Source: Streptomyces sp. M41(2017) (lineage in GTDB: Bacteria > Actinomycetota > Actinomycetes > Streptomycetales > Streptomycetaceae). Taken from it: a stretch of 64,000 nucleotides of DNA. The notes under the pieces were generated by a model. That model saw only the letters and a program-made list of their open reading frames with translations, was not told where the DNA came from and ran no database searches. A program made the translations under genes and the position numbers. Every line of letters begins with the position of its first letter. Position 1 is the stretch's first letter. Shown in pieces: positions 43,364 to 51,844 of the stretch. The DNA lies in contig NZ_MWFK01000001.1 in the NCBI RefSeq assembly GCF_002078175.1, positions 4,402,001-4,466,000 on the forward strand, written 5' to 3'.

Positions 43364-44221
43364 TCAGGCGCCCGGCGGCACCCGGCGCGGGCGGCCGTTC
43401 CCGCGCGTCAGCGCGTAGCCGCCGATCCCCGCGAGGGCCGCGAGGACACCCCCGATCCCGGTCCACACCCAGCGGTCGGACCACCAGCCGGACGTCCAGC
43501 CGTCGTCGGGTTCGAGCGAGGACAGAGCGGCCGAGGCCGAACCGGACTCCTCGTCGGAGTCCGCCTTCTCGGACGTCGTCGCGACGCCCGGGACGAGCGG
43601 CTCGGCGAGCGAACCGTCCACCGCGGCCGAACCGCCGATGTCCTTGGAATCCACCCGCACCTCGGCGCCCACCGGCTGCCCGAGGTCGCCCGCGCCGAGC
43701 CCGACGGCGGTCAGCCGGATGTAGTACGTGCCGGGCAGCGGGTCGTCGGCCCACGGCTCCGACCATGCGCGGACGGTGCGCAGGGTGCAGGCCAGCTCGA
43801 CCGACGCCGCGTCCGCCGCGGCCGTCCGGGTCTGGGCCCCGTACTGACAGGCCTGGCGTCGCCGCAGACCGTCGTACACGTCGATCTGCCAGGTCTGCGA
43901 GGCGGAGGGCCTGGAGGCCTCGGGCAGTTTCACCGTCGCCTTCACGGTGGGACGCTGCCCGGCGTCGGCGGGGAACGACCAGTACAGGTAGTCACCCGTG
44001 GAGCCGTTCGCGGTGGCGTCGACGCCCTGCTCGACCTCGGTCGCCGTACGGAACGACGTACCGGCCTGGGTGGGCGCGCCGTCACCGCCGTCGTCGTCGG
44101 ACGGGCTCGCCGACGGCGAGGCGTCCGCGGCGGCGGGGGAGGCGGTGGCACCGAGCAGGGCGGGCGCCGCGGCGACCCCCAGCAACAGTGCGGCTGTGCT
44201 CAACACACTTCGGACACGCAT
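43364..44221 (-). CDS. Secreted, C-terminally membrane-anchored protein
   Basis: A 285-residue protein with a signal peptide (VLSTAALLLGVAAAPALLG), a Ser/Asp/Pro-rich start, a beta-rich extracellular domain of about 40-220 (TWQIDVYDGLRRRQACQYGAQTR, GTYYIRLTAVGLG), an acidic Ser linker and a C-terminal membrane helix (WTGIGGVLAALAGIGGYAL) with a basic tail. The domain is unassigned but resembles the C-terminal part of the vWA protein upstream. Its ATG overlaps that gene's TGA by one base, so the two are co-translated and likely interact on the outer membrane face. Confidence 0.78.
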   Translation of the reverse strand: MRVRSVLSTAALLLGVAAAPALLGATASPAAADASPSASPSDDDGGDGAPTQAGTSFRTATEVEQGVDATANGSTGDYLYWSFPADAGQRPTVKATVKLPEASRPSASQTWQIDVYDGLRRRQACQYGAQTRTAAADAASVELACTLRTVRAWSEPWADDPLPGTYYIRLTAVGLGAGDLGQPVGAEVRVDSKDIGGSAAVDGSLAEPLVPGVATTSEKADSDEESGSASAALSSLEPDDGWTSGWWSDRWVWTGIGGVLAALAGIGGYALTRGNGRPRRVPPGA

Positions 44222-45483
44222 CAGTTGGTCCTCCAGACCGCGAACCGCCAGCGTGAGATCCAGCCCCACAGGACACCGGCGAGGAAGCCGGCGATCACCA
44301 GGGCGCCGAGCAGCCACCAGCCGCGTCCGAGGCCGAACGAGGCCACGTCCGCGGCCTGGTCGGGACCGTCGACGACATCGACGGTCAGTTCCAGCGGCAG
44401 ACCGGGCGTGGTCTTCACGCCCGCCGCCGCGGAGAAGGAGTTGGAGACCTGGAGGCACACGACCTCGGCGGGCGCGTCCTCGTCGTCGCTCTCGGCCTTC
44501 GGGTAGCGCAGACCGGTCGACACCACGTCGGTGCGGCCGTGTCCGGCCGCCTCGCCGCGCACGATCTCCCGGCCGTGCTGGGTGACCGCCCTCAGCAGCA
44601 CCCCGTGGTCCGGGTTGACCTGCCGGTCGGCGGCGATGCTCACCGAGGCGCGCAGCTCCTTGCCGGGATCGAGCTCCACGCGGTACCAGCGCTGCTGCGT
44701 GAACTCCTCGCGGTCGGTGTACAGGCCCGACTTGACGACGGGCGCGCCGGTGCACGCGGAGGCGCCCTCGACGGCCACCGGCTTCACCACCGGATCGGCG
44801 GCCCGGTCGACCAACTGATTGACCCGGTCGCTGAGTTGTTCCTTGTGCTCGACCGAGGTGTAGGTGCCCCCGGTCGCCTCGGCGATGCAGCTCAGCTGCT
44901 TGCGCATCGTGACGTTCGGGACCAGGCCGAGGGTGTCGATGGTGAGGTCGATGCCCTTGGCGGCGATCTCACGCGCCACCTCGCACGGGTCGAGGGGCCG
45001 GCAGGTGTCCTCTCCGTCGCTGATCAGCACGATCCGCCGGGTGCCCTCACCGCCCTGAAGGTCGTCGGCCGCCTTCAGGAGGGCGGGGCCTATCGGGGTC
45101 CAGCCGGTCGGACTGAGGGTCGCGACGGCGGTCTTGGCCTCGGTGCGGTCCAGTGTCCCCACCGGGTAGAGCTGGGCCGTGTCCTTGCAGCCCGTCTTGC
45201 GGTCGTCCCCGGGGTAGTTGGCCCCGAGCGTGCGGATGCCGAGCTGCACCTCCTCCGGCGTCGCGTCGAGCACCTCGTTGAACGCCTGCTTGGCCGCGGA
45301 CATCCGCGACTCGCCGTCGATGTCCCGGGCGCGCATCGAACCGCTGACGTCCAGCAGCAGTTCGACCTTGGGGGCGGTCGCCGTGGTTTCGTCGGCGACC
45401 GCTCCGGCCGGGAACGCGATCCCCGCGGTCAGGGCGGCGAGCAGGGCGCAGACGCCCGCCGCCAGCCGTTGTCTTGTGATCAT
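44221..45483 (-). CDS. Secreted vWA-domain protein with C-terminal membrane anchor
   Basis: A 420-residue protein. It has a signal peptide at 1-30 and then a von Willebrand A domain (about 38-225) with an intact metal-ion-dependent adhesion site: Asp45-x-Ser47-x-Ser49 (DVSGSM), Thr in PTGWTPIG and ISDGEDTC. A beta-rich region (230-370) and a C-terminal helix (WWLLGALVIAGFLAGVLWGW) with a basic tail follow. It probably binds a protein partner, perhaps the following gene product. ATG 45483 coincides with the predicted transcription start. Confidence 0.85.
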   Translation of the reverse strand: MITRQRLAAGVCALLAALTAGIAFPAGAVADETTATAPKVELLLDVSGSMRARDIDGESRMSAAKQAFNEVLDATPEEVQLGIRTLGANYPGDDRKTGCKDTAQLYPVGTLDRTEAKTAVATLSPTGWTPIGPALLKAADDLQGGEGTRRIVLISDGEDTCRPLDPCEVAREIAAKGIDLTIDTLGLVPNVTMRKQLSCIAEATGGTYTSVEHKEQLSDRVNQLVDRAADPVVKPVAVEGASACTGAPVVKSGLYTDREEFTQQRWYRVELDPGKELRASVSIAADRQVNPDHGVLLRAVTQHGREIVRGEAAGHGRTDVVSTGLRYPKAESDDEDAPAEVVCLQVSNSFSAAAGVKTTPGLPLELTVDVVDGPDQAADVASFGLGRGWWLLGALVIAGFLAGVLWGWISRWRFAVWRTN

Positions 45484-45489
45484 CGGCGG

Positions 45490-45519
45490 ATCCTATTGAT
45501 CAAAGGTGCCGCGCTTCAA
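45490..45519 (-). promoter_or_regulatory. Promoter of the vWA operon, leaderless
   Basis: On the minus strand TTGAAG (45519-45514), an 18-base spacer and TAGGAT (45495-45490) are followed by 6 bases and the ATG, so transcription should begin at the start codon. Confidence 0.55.
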
Positions 45520-45537
45520 AACGAGAGGCGCCGCGTC

Positions 45538-47073
45538 TCACAACGGGACGGGGCCGCCGAGCGGTTGAGGGAGCAGTGTCCACTGGTCACCGGGGGTGCC
45601 GGGGGAGAGCCGCATCAAGGTGAGCGCCTTGGTGGGAAGTGGCTCACTCAGCAGCGCGGGCAGGTCCGCCGTGCGCGGAAGGTCCGGCGCGACCGTCTCC
45701 AGCGCGTCGCGGAGCGCGGCCGTCGAACCCGCCGTCGCGCCGAGCGCGCCGCCCACGAGCGAGCCGAAGAGCTTGCGGCGCAGGGCGGTCTCGTCGTCCG
45801 TGACGATGCGGCCGGACAGGCCGGGAACGGAGACGCCGTGGCGCGCCAGCCGGGCCGGACTGACCCGGATGTCGGCCAGGTCGCGGTAGACGAGACGTAC
45901 GGGGGTGCCCGCGCCGTCCAGCACCACCAGCAGGTTCTGGCCGTGTGCCTCCAGCGCCACGCCCAGTTCCAGCAGCCGCAGCCCCACTCCGAGGACGAGG
46001 CGGGTGAACTCGGCCAGCCACACGGGCTTTTCGGGCAGCCGGGTCAGCGGCAGCGCGGCCACCGGCACGCAGCTCTCGCCGTCGCCCGCGTACGCGTCGG
46101 GGGACTCCCGCGCCACCGCCGCGAGATCGGCGACACCCGCCGAGGCCGCTCCGAGCGTGCGGGTGACGTGCAGCGGCGCGTCCAGCCGGGCCGTCAGCCC
46201 CTCCATGAACGCCGAGACGGTGTCCGCCGTCCGGACCGAGTACACCGAGATGTCCCGCACCGACGAGGTGAGCCGGGCACTCAGGGCCGTCTTCACATGC
46301 GCTCCCTCCGGCACGGCGAGCGTGCGCAGGGACATCAACGGGCGCGCGGGGAAGCCTTCCTGGACCTCGGCGTCCAGCACGTGCGCGGTCTGCCAGGGAT
46401 GCACCGGGACCAGCACCCGCTCGCCGTCCCGCAGCCACGTGGGCCACTCGCCCGTCACGAGGGCGTCGTCGACCGCCACCAGGCCCAGGTCCACCGACGG
46501 CCGGTGCTCCGGCGCGTAGGCGAACTGCTCGGCCACCGAGAACCCCGGCCGGGAGCGGCAGTTGGGGTGGTACGGATGTCCGTCCACGATCCGCTGCTCC
46601 CACTCCCAGCTCGCCGCGGACGCCTCCGGGACACCGGGCACCCGGTCGGCCCGCGACAGAGCCAAGGAGGCGACGCTGTTGCCGAGTTCGGCCGAGAAGG
46701 AGGCCCCGTGCGGGACACCGAGGGCGTCCACGAGCCGCTCCGGGCGCTCGAACGGCACCCCGTCCAGCCACACTTCGCTGACGGACCCGTCCGTCGCGTA
46801 CGGGTCCGGGCGCGGCCCGTGCAGCCGGCGGCCGTCCCGCAGCCGCAGCGTCAGACCGCCGCCGCCGCCGCTGTCACGGTCACCGGTGCCGTCGGCGGAG
46901 CGCTCGGCGATCCACGGCAGCGGCTCGTGGGCCAGCGCGCGCCACAGCCGGGTCAGCACGGCAGCCCGGGCGCCGGGCAGCGCGGCCGTGTACGGCGCCG
47001 ACAGGTCGGGTCGCACGCCGGTCAGTTCGTCGGCGAACACGGCCTCGGTGTCGGTCGTGGAAGGACGGGGCAC
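45538..47073 (-). CDS. NIS siderophore synthetase (IucA/IucC family)
   Basis: A 511-residue ATP-dependent synthetase that condenses a carboxylate (citrate or succinate type) with an amine or alcohol. Family motifs are GHPYHPNCRSRPGFS, VPVHPWQ, VKTALSARLTSSVRDIS (ATP and phosphate binding) and LEAHGQNLLVVLD. A FhuF-like C-terminal domain is included. GTG 47073 is chosen for AAGGAG 7 bases upstream; ATG 47127 has no ribosome-binding site. It is divergent from a second NIS synthetase. No monooxygenase, decarboxylase, exporter or uptake gene accompanies it, and no iron box is seen in the shared promoter. Confidence 0.9.
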   Translation of the reverse strand: MPRPSTTDTEAVFADELTGVRPDLSAPYTAALPGARAAVLTRLWRALAHEPLPWIAERSADGTGDRDSGGGGGLTLRLRDGRRLHGPRPDPYATDGSVSEVWLDGVPFERPERLVDALGVPHGASFSAELGNSVASLALSRADRVPGVPEASAASWEWEQRIVDGHPYHPNCRSRPGFSVAEQFAYAPEHRPSVDLGLVAVDDALVTGEWPTWLRDGERVLVPVHPWQTAHVLDAEVQEGFPARPLMSLRTLAVPEGAHVKTALSARLTSSVRDISVYSVRTADTVSAFMEGLTARLDAPLHVTRTLGAASAGVADLAAVARESPDAYAGDGESCVPVAALPLTRLPEKPVWLAEFTRLVLGVGLRLLELGVALEAHGQNLLVVLDGAGTPVRLVYRDLADIRVSPARLARHGVSVPGLSGRIVTDDETALRRKLFGSLVGGALGATAGSTAALRDALETVAPDLPRTADLPALLSEPLPTKALTLMRLSPGTPGDQWTLLPQPLGGPVPL

Positions 47074-47138
47074 GGGCGGGCTCCTTGGGTACGGGACTGC
47101 GTCGTGGTCGTCCGCCGGGGCAGACATACTGATCACCA

Positions 47139-48692
47139 GTGCACCGTATGGATCGAATGGACCGGATGGATCGCGTGGACTTCAAGCCGACCGTGTTCCC
47201 CGCTCTCACCAGGGGCGACACGGACGAGGCCGCCGACGCGTACGCCGCCGCGCCGTTGCTCAATTGTCTCCTTCGCGAAGTCGCGGCGCCCACACCGGAA
47301 CCGGGCGTCCACCGCCTGCCCGGCGGCGGCGCGCTGCTGCGGGTCCGAGGCACCCGGCGGCCCGCCGAACCCGAGGTGTACGCCGACGGGGCCTGGCGCC
47401 CGCTCGGTCACGCGGAGCTGGTCCGGCTCACCGCCGACGAACTGTTCCGCGCCACCGGCGTCGCCAACACCGAACTGCCCGCCGAGATGACCGGCAGCCG
47501 GGACGTCGTCGCCGCGCTCCTGCGGGCCCGCGCGCTGACGACGCCGTCGGAGGATCCGTACCGGCGTTCCGAGCAGTCCCTGATCCTGGGCCACCCGCAC
47601 CACCCCGCGCCCAAGATCCGCGGCGGCGGCCCCGTGGCCGACTGGCTGCCGTACGCCCCGGAGGCGTACGCCTCCTTCCCCGTGGACCTCCTCGCGGTGC
47701 GCGACGATGCCGTCGTCGAGGACGGCGACACGACCGCCCTCGACGCGTTCGGCGAGGCCCCGCCCGGTTACCGGCTGCTGCCCGCCCACCCCTGGCAGCT
47801 CGCGCTCACCCGGTCCTCCCCGGCGATCCGCGAGGCCTTCGCGGACGGCCGGCTCCTGCGCCTCGGACGCACCGGCCGCCCCCTGTGGCCGACGGCGGCC
47901 ATCCGCACGCTCTACGCCTCCGACGAGGACCTGTTCGTCAAGTTCAGCCTGGACGTGCGGATCACCAACGACATCCGCCGGCTGTGGCGGCACGACCTGC
48001 TGAAGCTGCGCGCCACGGACGCGGCGGCCGCCGCCGCCTTCGCCTCCCTCGGCCCCGCCGCCTGGCTCAGCGACCGCGGCTACCGCACCGCCGCCTTCGC
48101 CTTCGAGGAACTCGCCGTCCTGGTCCGCGACGGATTCGCCGGCCACCTCCTCCCCGGAGCCACCCCGCTGCTCGCCGCCGCCCTCGTGGAGGGGTTCGAG
48201 GGCAGCCCGCTCGACCGCCTCACCGACCCCGCCGAATGGTGGGCGGCCTACCTCCGTCAGGTGGTGCCCCCGGTCCTGGAGGCGTTCGCCCGGCACGGCG
48301 TCGTCGTCGAGGCCCATCTGCAGAACACGGTCGTGGCCGTCGACGCCCAGGGCCTGCCCGTCCAGGCCCTGTTCCGGGACGCGGAAGGCGTGAAACTGCT
48401 GCCCGGAGTGACCCGCGAGGCCGGCTGGGAACGCCTCGTGTACTGCCTGGTCGTCAACCACCTCGCCGAACTGGCCGCGCTGCTCGCCGAGCGGTTCCCC
48501 GGCGCGGACCCCTGGCCCGCCGTACGGGCGGAACTCCTGCGCCACGCCACGGACGGGGACCTTCCCGAGATCGCCGCCCTGCTCACCTCACCCACGCTGC
48601 CCGGCAAGACCAACCTGCTGCTCCGCTGGACGCAGGCGGACGGCGCGGACGCCCGCTACGTGCCGCTGCCGAACCCGCTGGCCACGTCGTGA
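47139..48692 (+). CDS. Second NIS siderophore synthetase (IucA/IucC family)
   Basis: A 517-residue NIS synthetase only distantly related to its divergent neighbour. It has LGHPHHPAPKIRGG, LPAHPWQ, VKFSLDVRITNDIRRL and VEAHLQNTVVAVD. Two dissimilar synthetases usually act in sequence on the two ends of a citrate-like core. The start is unclear: GTG 47139 or ATG 47148, 47157 or 47166, all within a 9-bp repeat encoding Met-Asp-Arg three times. No ribosome-binding site is seen, so translation may be leaderless. Confidence 0.9.
   Translation: MHRMDRMDRMDRVDFKPTVFPALTRGDTDEAADAYAAAPLLNCLLREVAAPTPEPGVHRLPGGGALLRVRGTRRPAEPEVYADGAWRPLGHAELVRLTADELFRATGVANTELPAEMTGSRDVVAALLRARALTTPSEDPYRRSEQSLILGHPHHPAPKIRGGGPVADWLPYAPEAYASFPVDLLAVRDDAVVEDGDTTALDAFGEAPPGYRLLPAHPWQLALTRSSPAIREAFADGRLLRLGRTGRPLWPTAAIRTLYASDEDLFVKFSLDVRITNDIRRLWRHDLLKLRATDAAAAAAFASLGPAAWLSDRGYRTAAFAFEELAVLVRDGFAGHLLPGATPLLAAALVEGFEGSPLDRLTDPAEWWAAYLRQVVPPVLEAFARHGVVVEAHLQNTVVAVDAQGLPVQALFRDAEGVKLLPGVTREAGWERLVYCLVVNHLAELAALLAERFPGADPWPAVRAELLRHATDGDLPEIAALLTSPTLPGKTNLLLRWTQADGADARYVPLPNPLATS
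47148..47174 (+). repeat. Three 9-bp repeats at the NIS synthetase start
   Basis: ATGGATCGA, ATGGACCGG, ATGGATCGC: each unit encodes Met-Asp-Arg and offers a possible start codon, so copy number would alter the N-terminus without changing the frame. Confidence 0.7.
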
Positions 48693-48744
48693 TCCGAGGC
48701 TCCGCGGGCCTGGCGCGCCGTCGGGGGAGAAGGGACCGAAGGCC

Positions 48745-48851
48745 ATGACGGGCGACGACGTGCTGGAGATCCTGGACGTCCTCCGAGCGGCCGGGACCGG
48801 CACGACTTGGCCCGGCTCCGCGAGGCGTTCGGCATCGCCAGGCACCTCTGA
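48745..48851 (+). pseudogene. Internally deleted nucleotidyltransferase remnant
   Basis: The sequence reads MTGDDVLEILDVLRAAG from 48745 and then, in another frame from 48795 to the TGA at 48849, DRHDLARLREAFGIARHL. The first matches the N-terminus, and the second the C-terminus, of LinB/ANT(2'')-like nucleotidyltransferases, which normally span about 170-190 residues (recalled family pattern). The simplest reading is a large internal deletion with a frameshift at about 48793-48796. It lies between the NIS synthetase and the chitinase. Chance similarity of two short segments is possible. Confidence 0.42.
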
Positions 48852-48980
48852 ACGCGACGCGGCGCGGCGAGACAGACCGCCGGGTAAAGCTTTTCCGCTG
48901 AACGGGCAACGGGATTCCCTCCCGCCGCAGGTGGGCGGAGCGGCCCAAGTGATGCGTGCGTGCGGCATCTTGACCGCCCT

Positions 48981-48996
48981 GTTGGTCCAGACCAAT
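48981..48996 (+). promoter_or_regulatory. DasR-type (dre) site upstream of chitinase
   Basis: GTTGGTCCAGACCAAT, a near-perfect palindrome with core TGGTC-CA-GACCA, 80 bases before the chitinase ATG. It matches the dre consensus bound by DasR, the GlcNAc-responsive GntR regulator, and the classic Streptomyces chitinase promoter repeat. Confidence 0.82.
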
Positions 48997-49075
48997 CATG
49001 GGGCCGCTCGTAGTCCGCCCCGGCGCGCAGGGCGGTCACCCGCACCGTCCACCCCCCCCATTGCCGGGAGTCTCC

Positions 49076-50827
49076 ATGAGACCAGCCGTCACCATCCGCC
49101 CCCTCGCCGCCCTGACCGCGGTGCTCGCCGGGGCCGGCGCCCTGCTCGCCACGGCCGTCCCCGCCCACGCCGACGCCGCTCCGCTGCCGGCGCACGTGGT
49201 CGCGCCCTACGTCGAGACGTACCAGCCCGACGACATCTCCGACCTCGCGGCCGCGTCCGGCAACAAGTACCTGACCCTGGCCTTCCTGCAGACCGAGAAG
49301 AAGGGGTCCTGCACCCCCTACTGGGACGGCGACACCTCGCTGCCGGTCGGGCAGGCGGCGTTCGGCGGCGAGATCGCCGACCTCCAGGGCCGGGGCGGCA
49401 ACGCCATCCCGTCCTTCGGCGGTTACGCCGCCGACAACGGCGGCACCGAACTCGCCGACAGCTGCACCGACGTGAACGCGATCGCCGCCGCGTTCGAGAA
49501 GGTCGTCACCACCTACAACGTGCCCCGCATCGACCTGGACGTCGAGGACAACTCCCTGACGAACACGGCCGGCATCGACCGCCGCAACCAGGCGATCAAG
49601 AAGGTGCAGGACTGGGCCGCCGCCAACGGGCGCTCCGTCCAGTTCTCGTACACCCTCCCGACCACCACCAGCGGCCTGGCCGCCGACGGTCTGAAGGTGC
49701 TGAAGAGCGCGAAGACCGCGGGCGCCCGCATCGACGTCGTCAACCTCATGACGTTCGACTACTACGACAACGCCACGCACCACATGGCGGACGACACGAA
49801 GACCGCGACGGCCGGCCTCGCGAGCCAACTCGTCGCACTGCACCCGGAGATGACGACCACGCAGATCTGGGCGTCGATCGGCGTCACCGAGATGCCGGGC
49901 ATCGACGACTTCGGAGCGGCGGAGACGTTCACCACCGCCGACGCCGCGGCGGTGGACTCCTGGGCGAAGACGCGGGGGATCAACAATCTCTCGTTCTGGG
50001 CCCTCCAGCGGGACAACGGCGGCTGCCCCGGCACCGGCGGCAGCGACACCTGCTCCGGCATCGCCCAGGACACCTGGGCCTTCAGCCACGCTTTCGCGGA
50101 CTTCAGCGGCCCCGGCACGCCGGTCCCCGACGACTTCGGGGTGGCCGTCGCCCCCGGCGCGGCCTCGGTCGCACCCGGCGGCGGCACCTCGGCCACCGTC
50201 TCCACCTCGGTGGTGTCCGGCGCGGCCCAGCAGGTGGCCCTGAAGGTGACGGGAGCCCCGACGGGCGTGACCGCCACACTCAGTCCGGCCACGGTGAAGG
50301 CCGGCGCCACCTCCGCGCTCTCGGTGACCACCACCTCGGCCACGGCGCCCGGAACCTACCCCCTCACGATCACCGGCACGGCGGGCTCCACCGCGCACAC
50401 GGCGACGTTCACCCTGACCGTCACCGGCACCGGGGGCGGTGGCGGCGGAGCCATCGTCAACGGCGGTCTGGAGACCGGCTCGCTCGCCCCGTGGACCTGC
50501 GCCGCGGGCAGCGGGATCACCACCACGACGGCGCACACCGGCACGCACGCCCTGGAGTCCGTGCCCACCTCCTCGGCGACCGGCCAGTGCGAGCAGACGC
50601 TGACGCTGCTGCCGAAGACGAAGTACACCCTCAGCGGATGGGTGCAGGGCTCCTACGCCTACCTGGGCGTGAGCGGAGGCGCGACGGCCAGTGGCTGGGC
50701 CTCGTCCGGCACCTGGACGAAGGTCTCGGTGCCGTTCACGACCGGCACCTCCGGCACCGTGACCGTGTACCTGCACGGCTGGTACGGCCAGGGCGCGGTC
50801 CACGGGGACGACCTCACCGTCGGCTGA
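49076..50827 (+). CDS. Secreted chitinase, GH18, with C-terminal binding modules
   Basis: A 583-residue exported chitinase. The signal peptide ends near AHADA (about residue 34). The GH18 TIM barrel (40-340) has the catalytic DxDxE line IDLDVED and the later NLMTFDYYDN strand. An Ala/Gly/Thr-rich Ig-like linker domain (about 355-450) follows, then a poly-Gly hinge and a C-terminal jelly-roll carbohydrate-binding-like module (IVNGGLETGSLAPWTC ... GAVHGDDLTV). GGGAG lies about 6 bases before the ATG. The DasR-type site upstream predicts induction by chitin oligomers. An unusual feature is the catalytic domain at the N-terminus and all accessory modules after it. Confidence 0.93.
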   Translation: MRPAVTIRPLAALTAVLAGAGALLATAVPAHADAAPLPAHVVAPYVETYQPDDISDLAAASGNKYLTLAFLQTEKKGSCTPYWDGDTSLPVGQAAFGGEIADLQGRGGNAIPSFGGYAADNGGTELADSCTDVNAIAAAFEKVVTTYNVPRIDLDVEDNSLTNTAGIDRRNQAIKKVQDWAAANGRSVQFSYTLPTTTSGLAADGLKVLKSAKTAGARIDVVNLMTFDYYDNATHHMADDTKTATAGLASQLVALHPEMTTTQIWASIGVTEMPGIDDFGAAETFTTADAAAVDSWAKTRGINNLSFWALQRDNGGCPGTGGSDTCSGIAQDTWAFSHAFADFSGPGTPVPDDFGVAVAPGAASVAPGGGTSATVSTSVVSGAAQQVALKVTGAPTGVTATLSPATVKAGATSALSVTTTSATAPGTYPLTITGTAGSTAHTATFTLTVTGTGGGGGGAIVNGGLETGSLAPWTCAAGSGITTTTAHTGTHALESVPTSSATGQCEQTLTLLPKTKYTLSGWVQGSYAYLGVSGGATASGWASSGTWTKVSVPFTTGTSGTVTVYLHGWYGQGAVHGDDLTVG

Positions 50828-50836
50828 GCCCCTTTT

Positions 50837-50878
50837 CCGGACGCGGGCGGCCCGGTACGCCGGGCCGCCCGCGTCCGG
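50837..50878 (+). terminator. Chitinase terminator
   Basis: A 19-bp perfect stem with a 4-base TACG loop, 9 bases after the stop and preceded by CCCCTTTT. Confidence 0.85.
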
Positions 50879-50916
50879 CCGCCCCCGACGCCGGACGGCT
50901 CCGGGACCTGCTGTTC

Positions 50917-50922
50917 TACAGT
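50917..50922 (+). promoter_or_regulatory. Candidate -10 element, leaderless GTG
   Basis: TACAGT followed by 7 bases and GTG at 50930. No Shine-Dalgarno sequence is present, and this spacing supports the start at 50930 over 50921. Confidence 0.45.
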
Positions 50923-50929
50923 GGCCAGT

Positions 50930-51844
50930 GTGCTCCGCGACGTGACTGCTGTTCGATACGTGACCCCGCTGACGGCGGGCGGCTCCGTTCCCGGAGTCGT
51001 CGAAGCCGACGACCTGGGGACCTACGTCGTGAAGTTCACCGGCGCGGCCCAGGGCCGCAAGGCGCTCGTCGCCGAGATCGTCGTCGGCGAACTGGCCCGC
51101 GCCCTCGGGCTGCGCTTCCCCGAGCTGGTCCTGGTCCACTTCGACCCGGCCGTCGGCGGGCACGAACCCCACCAGGAGGTCCAGGACCTGCTGCGGGCCA
51201 GCGCCGGGCTCAATCTCGGCATGGATTACCTCCCGGGCGCCCGCGACCTCACTCCCGAGGTCGCGCGGGCCTTCCCGGTCGACCCGCTGGAGGCGGGCAA
51301 GGTGGTCTGGCTGGACGCCCTCACCGTCAACGTGGACCGCACGGTGCACAGCTCGAACCTGATGGTGTGGCCCACCCTCGGGGTCGCGCCGCCCCGGCTG
51401 TGGCTGATCGACCACGGCGCCGCCCTCGTCTTCCACCACCGCTGGGACGCCTCGGCGCCGGAGAAGGCGTACGACTTCAGGAGCCACGCGCTCGGCGGCT
51501 ACGGCCCGGACACCCGGGCCGCCGACGCCGAACTCGCGCCGAAGGTGACGGAGGAACTGCTGCGCGCGGTGCTGGCCGAGGTGCCCGACGCCTGGCTCAC
51601 CGACGAGCCGGGCTTCGCGGGCCCCGACGCGCTCCGTGAGGCCTACGTCGGCTACCTCCTCGCGCGGGTGCGGGCCTCCGCGGCCTGGCTCCCCACGGAC
51701 TTCCCGAGCCGCGAACAGCTCGCGGCGGAGGACGCCGACCGCGCGGAGCGGACCCAGCAGGGCCGCCCGGACTGGCTCAAACGCGTCCCTGACCTGCACG
51801 GCAAACCGGCGGCGGAACAGGACTGGTCGGTGCACCTCGGATGA
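50930..51844 (+). CDS. HipA-like kinase domain protein
   Basis: A 304-residue protein with features of the HipA kinase fold: an N-terminal nucleotide loop (PLTAGGSVPGVVEADDLGTYVVKFTG), LDALTVNVDRTVHSSNLMVW with catalytic Asp and Asn, and LWLIDHGAALVFHH as the metal-binding DxG-like segment. It lacks the N-terminal HipA subdomain and has no HipB partner, so it is not an obvious toxin-antitoxin module. The following SelW-like gene overlaps by 4 bases. The biochemical target is unknown. Confidence 0.8.
   Translation: MLRDVTAVRYVTPLTAGGSVPGVVEADDLGTYVVKFTGAAQGRKALVAEIVVGELARALGLRFPELVLVHFDPAVGGHEPHQEVQDLLRASAGLNLGMDYLPGARDLTPEVARAFPVDPLEAGKVVWLDALTVNVDRTVHSSNLMVWPTLGVAPPRLWLIDHGAALVFHHRWDASAPEKAYDFRSHALGGYGPDTRAADAELAPKVTEELLRAVLAEVPDAWLTDEPGFAGPDALREAYVGYLLARVRASAAWLPTDFPSREQLAAEDADRAERTQQGRPDWLKRVPDLHGKPAAEQDWSVHLG

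Noticed and set aside
47074..47147. Iron box (DmdR/Fur-type) between the NIS synthetases
   Set aside because: I looked for the TTAGGTTAGGCTAACCTAA-like palindrome and found nothing close; only weak inverted bases are present.
44539..47490. Plus-strand frame of 983 codons
   Set aside because: Antisense to the vWA and first NIS synthetase genes, no ribosome-binding site, shadow composition.
48656..51835. Minus-strand frame of 1059 codons
   Set aside because: Antisense to the chitinase and HipA-like genes; repetitive Gly/Arg/Val content without recognisable domains.
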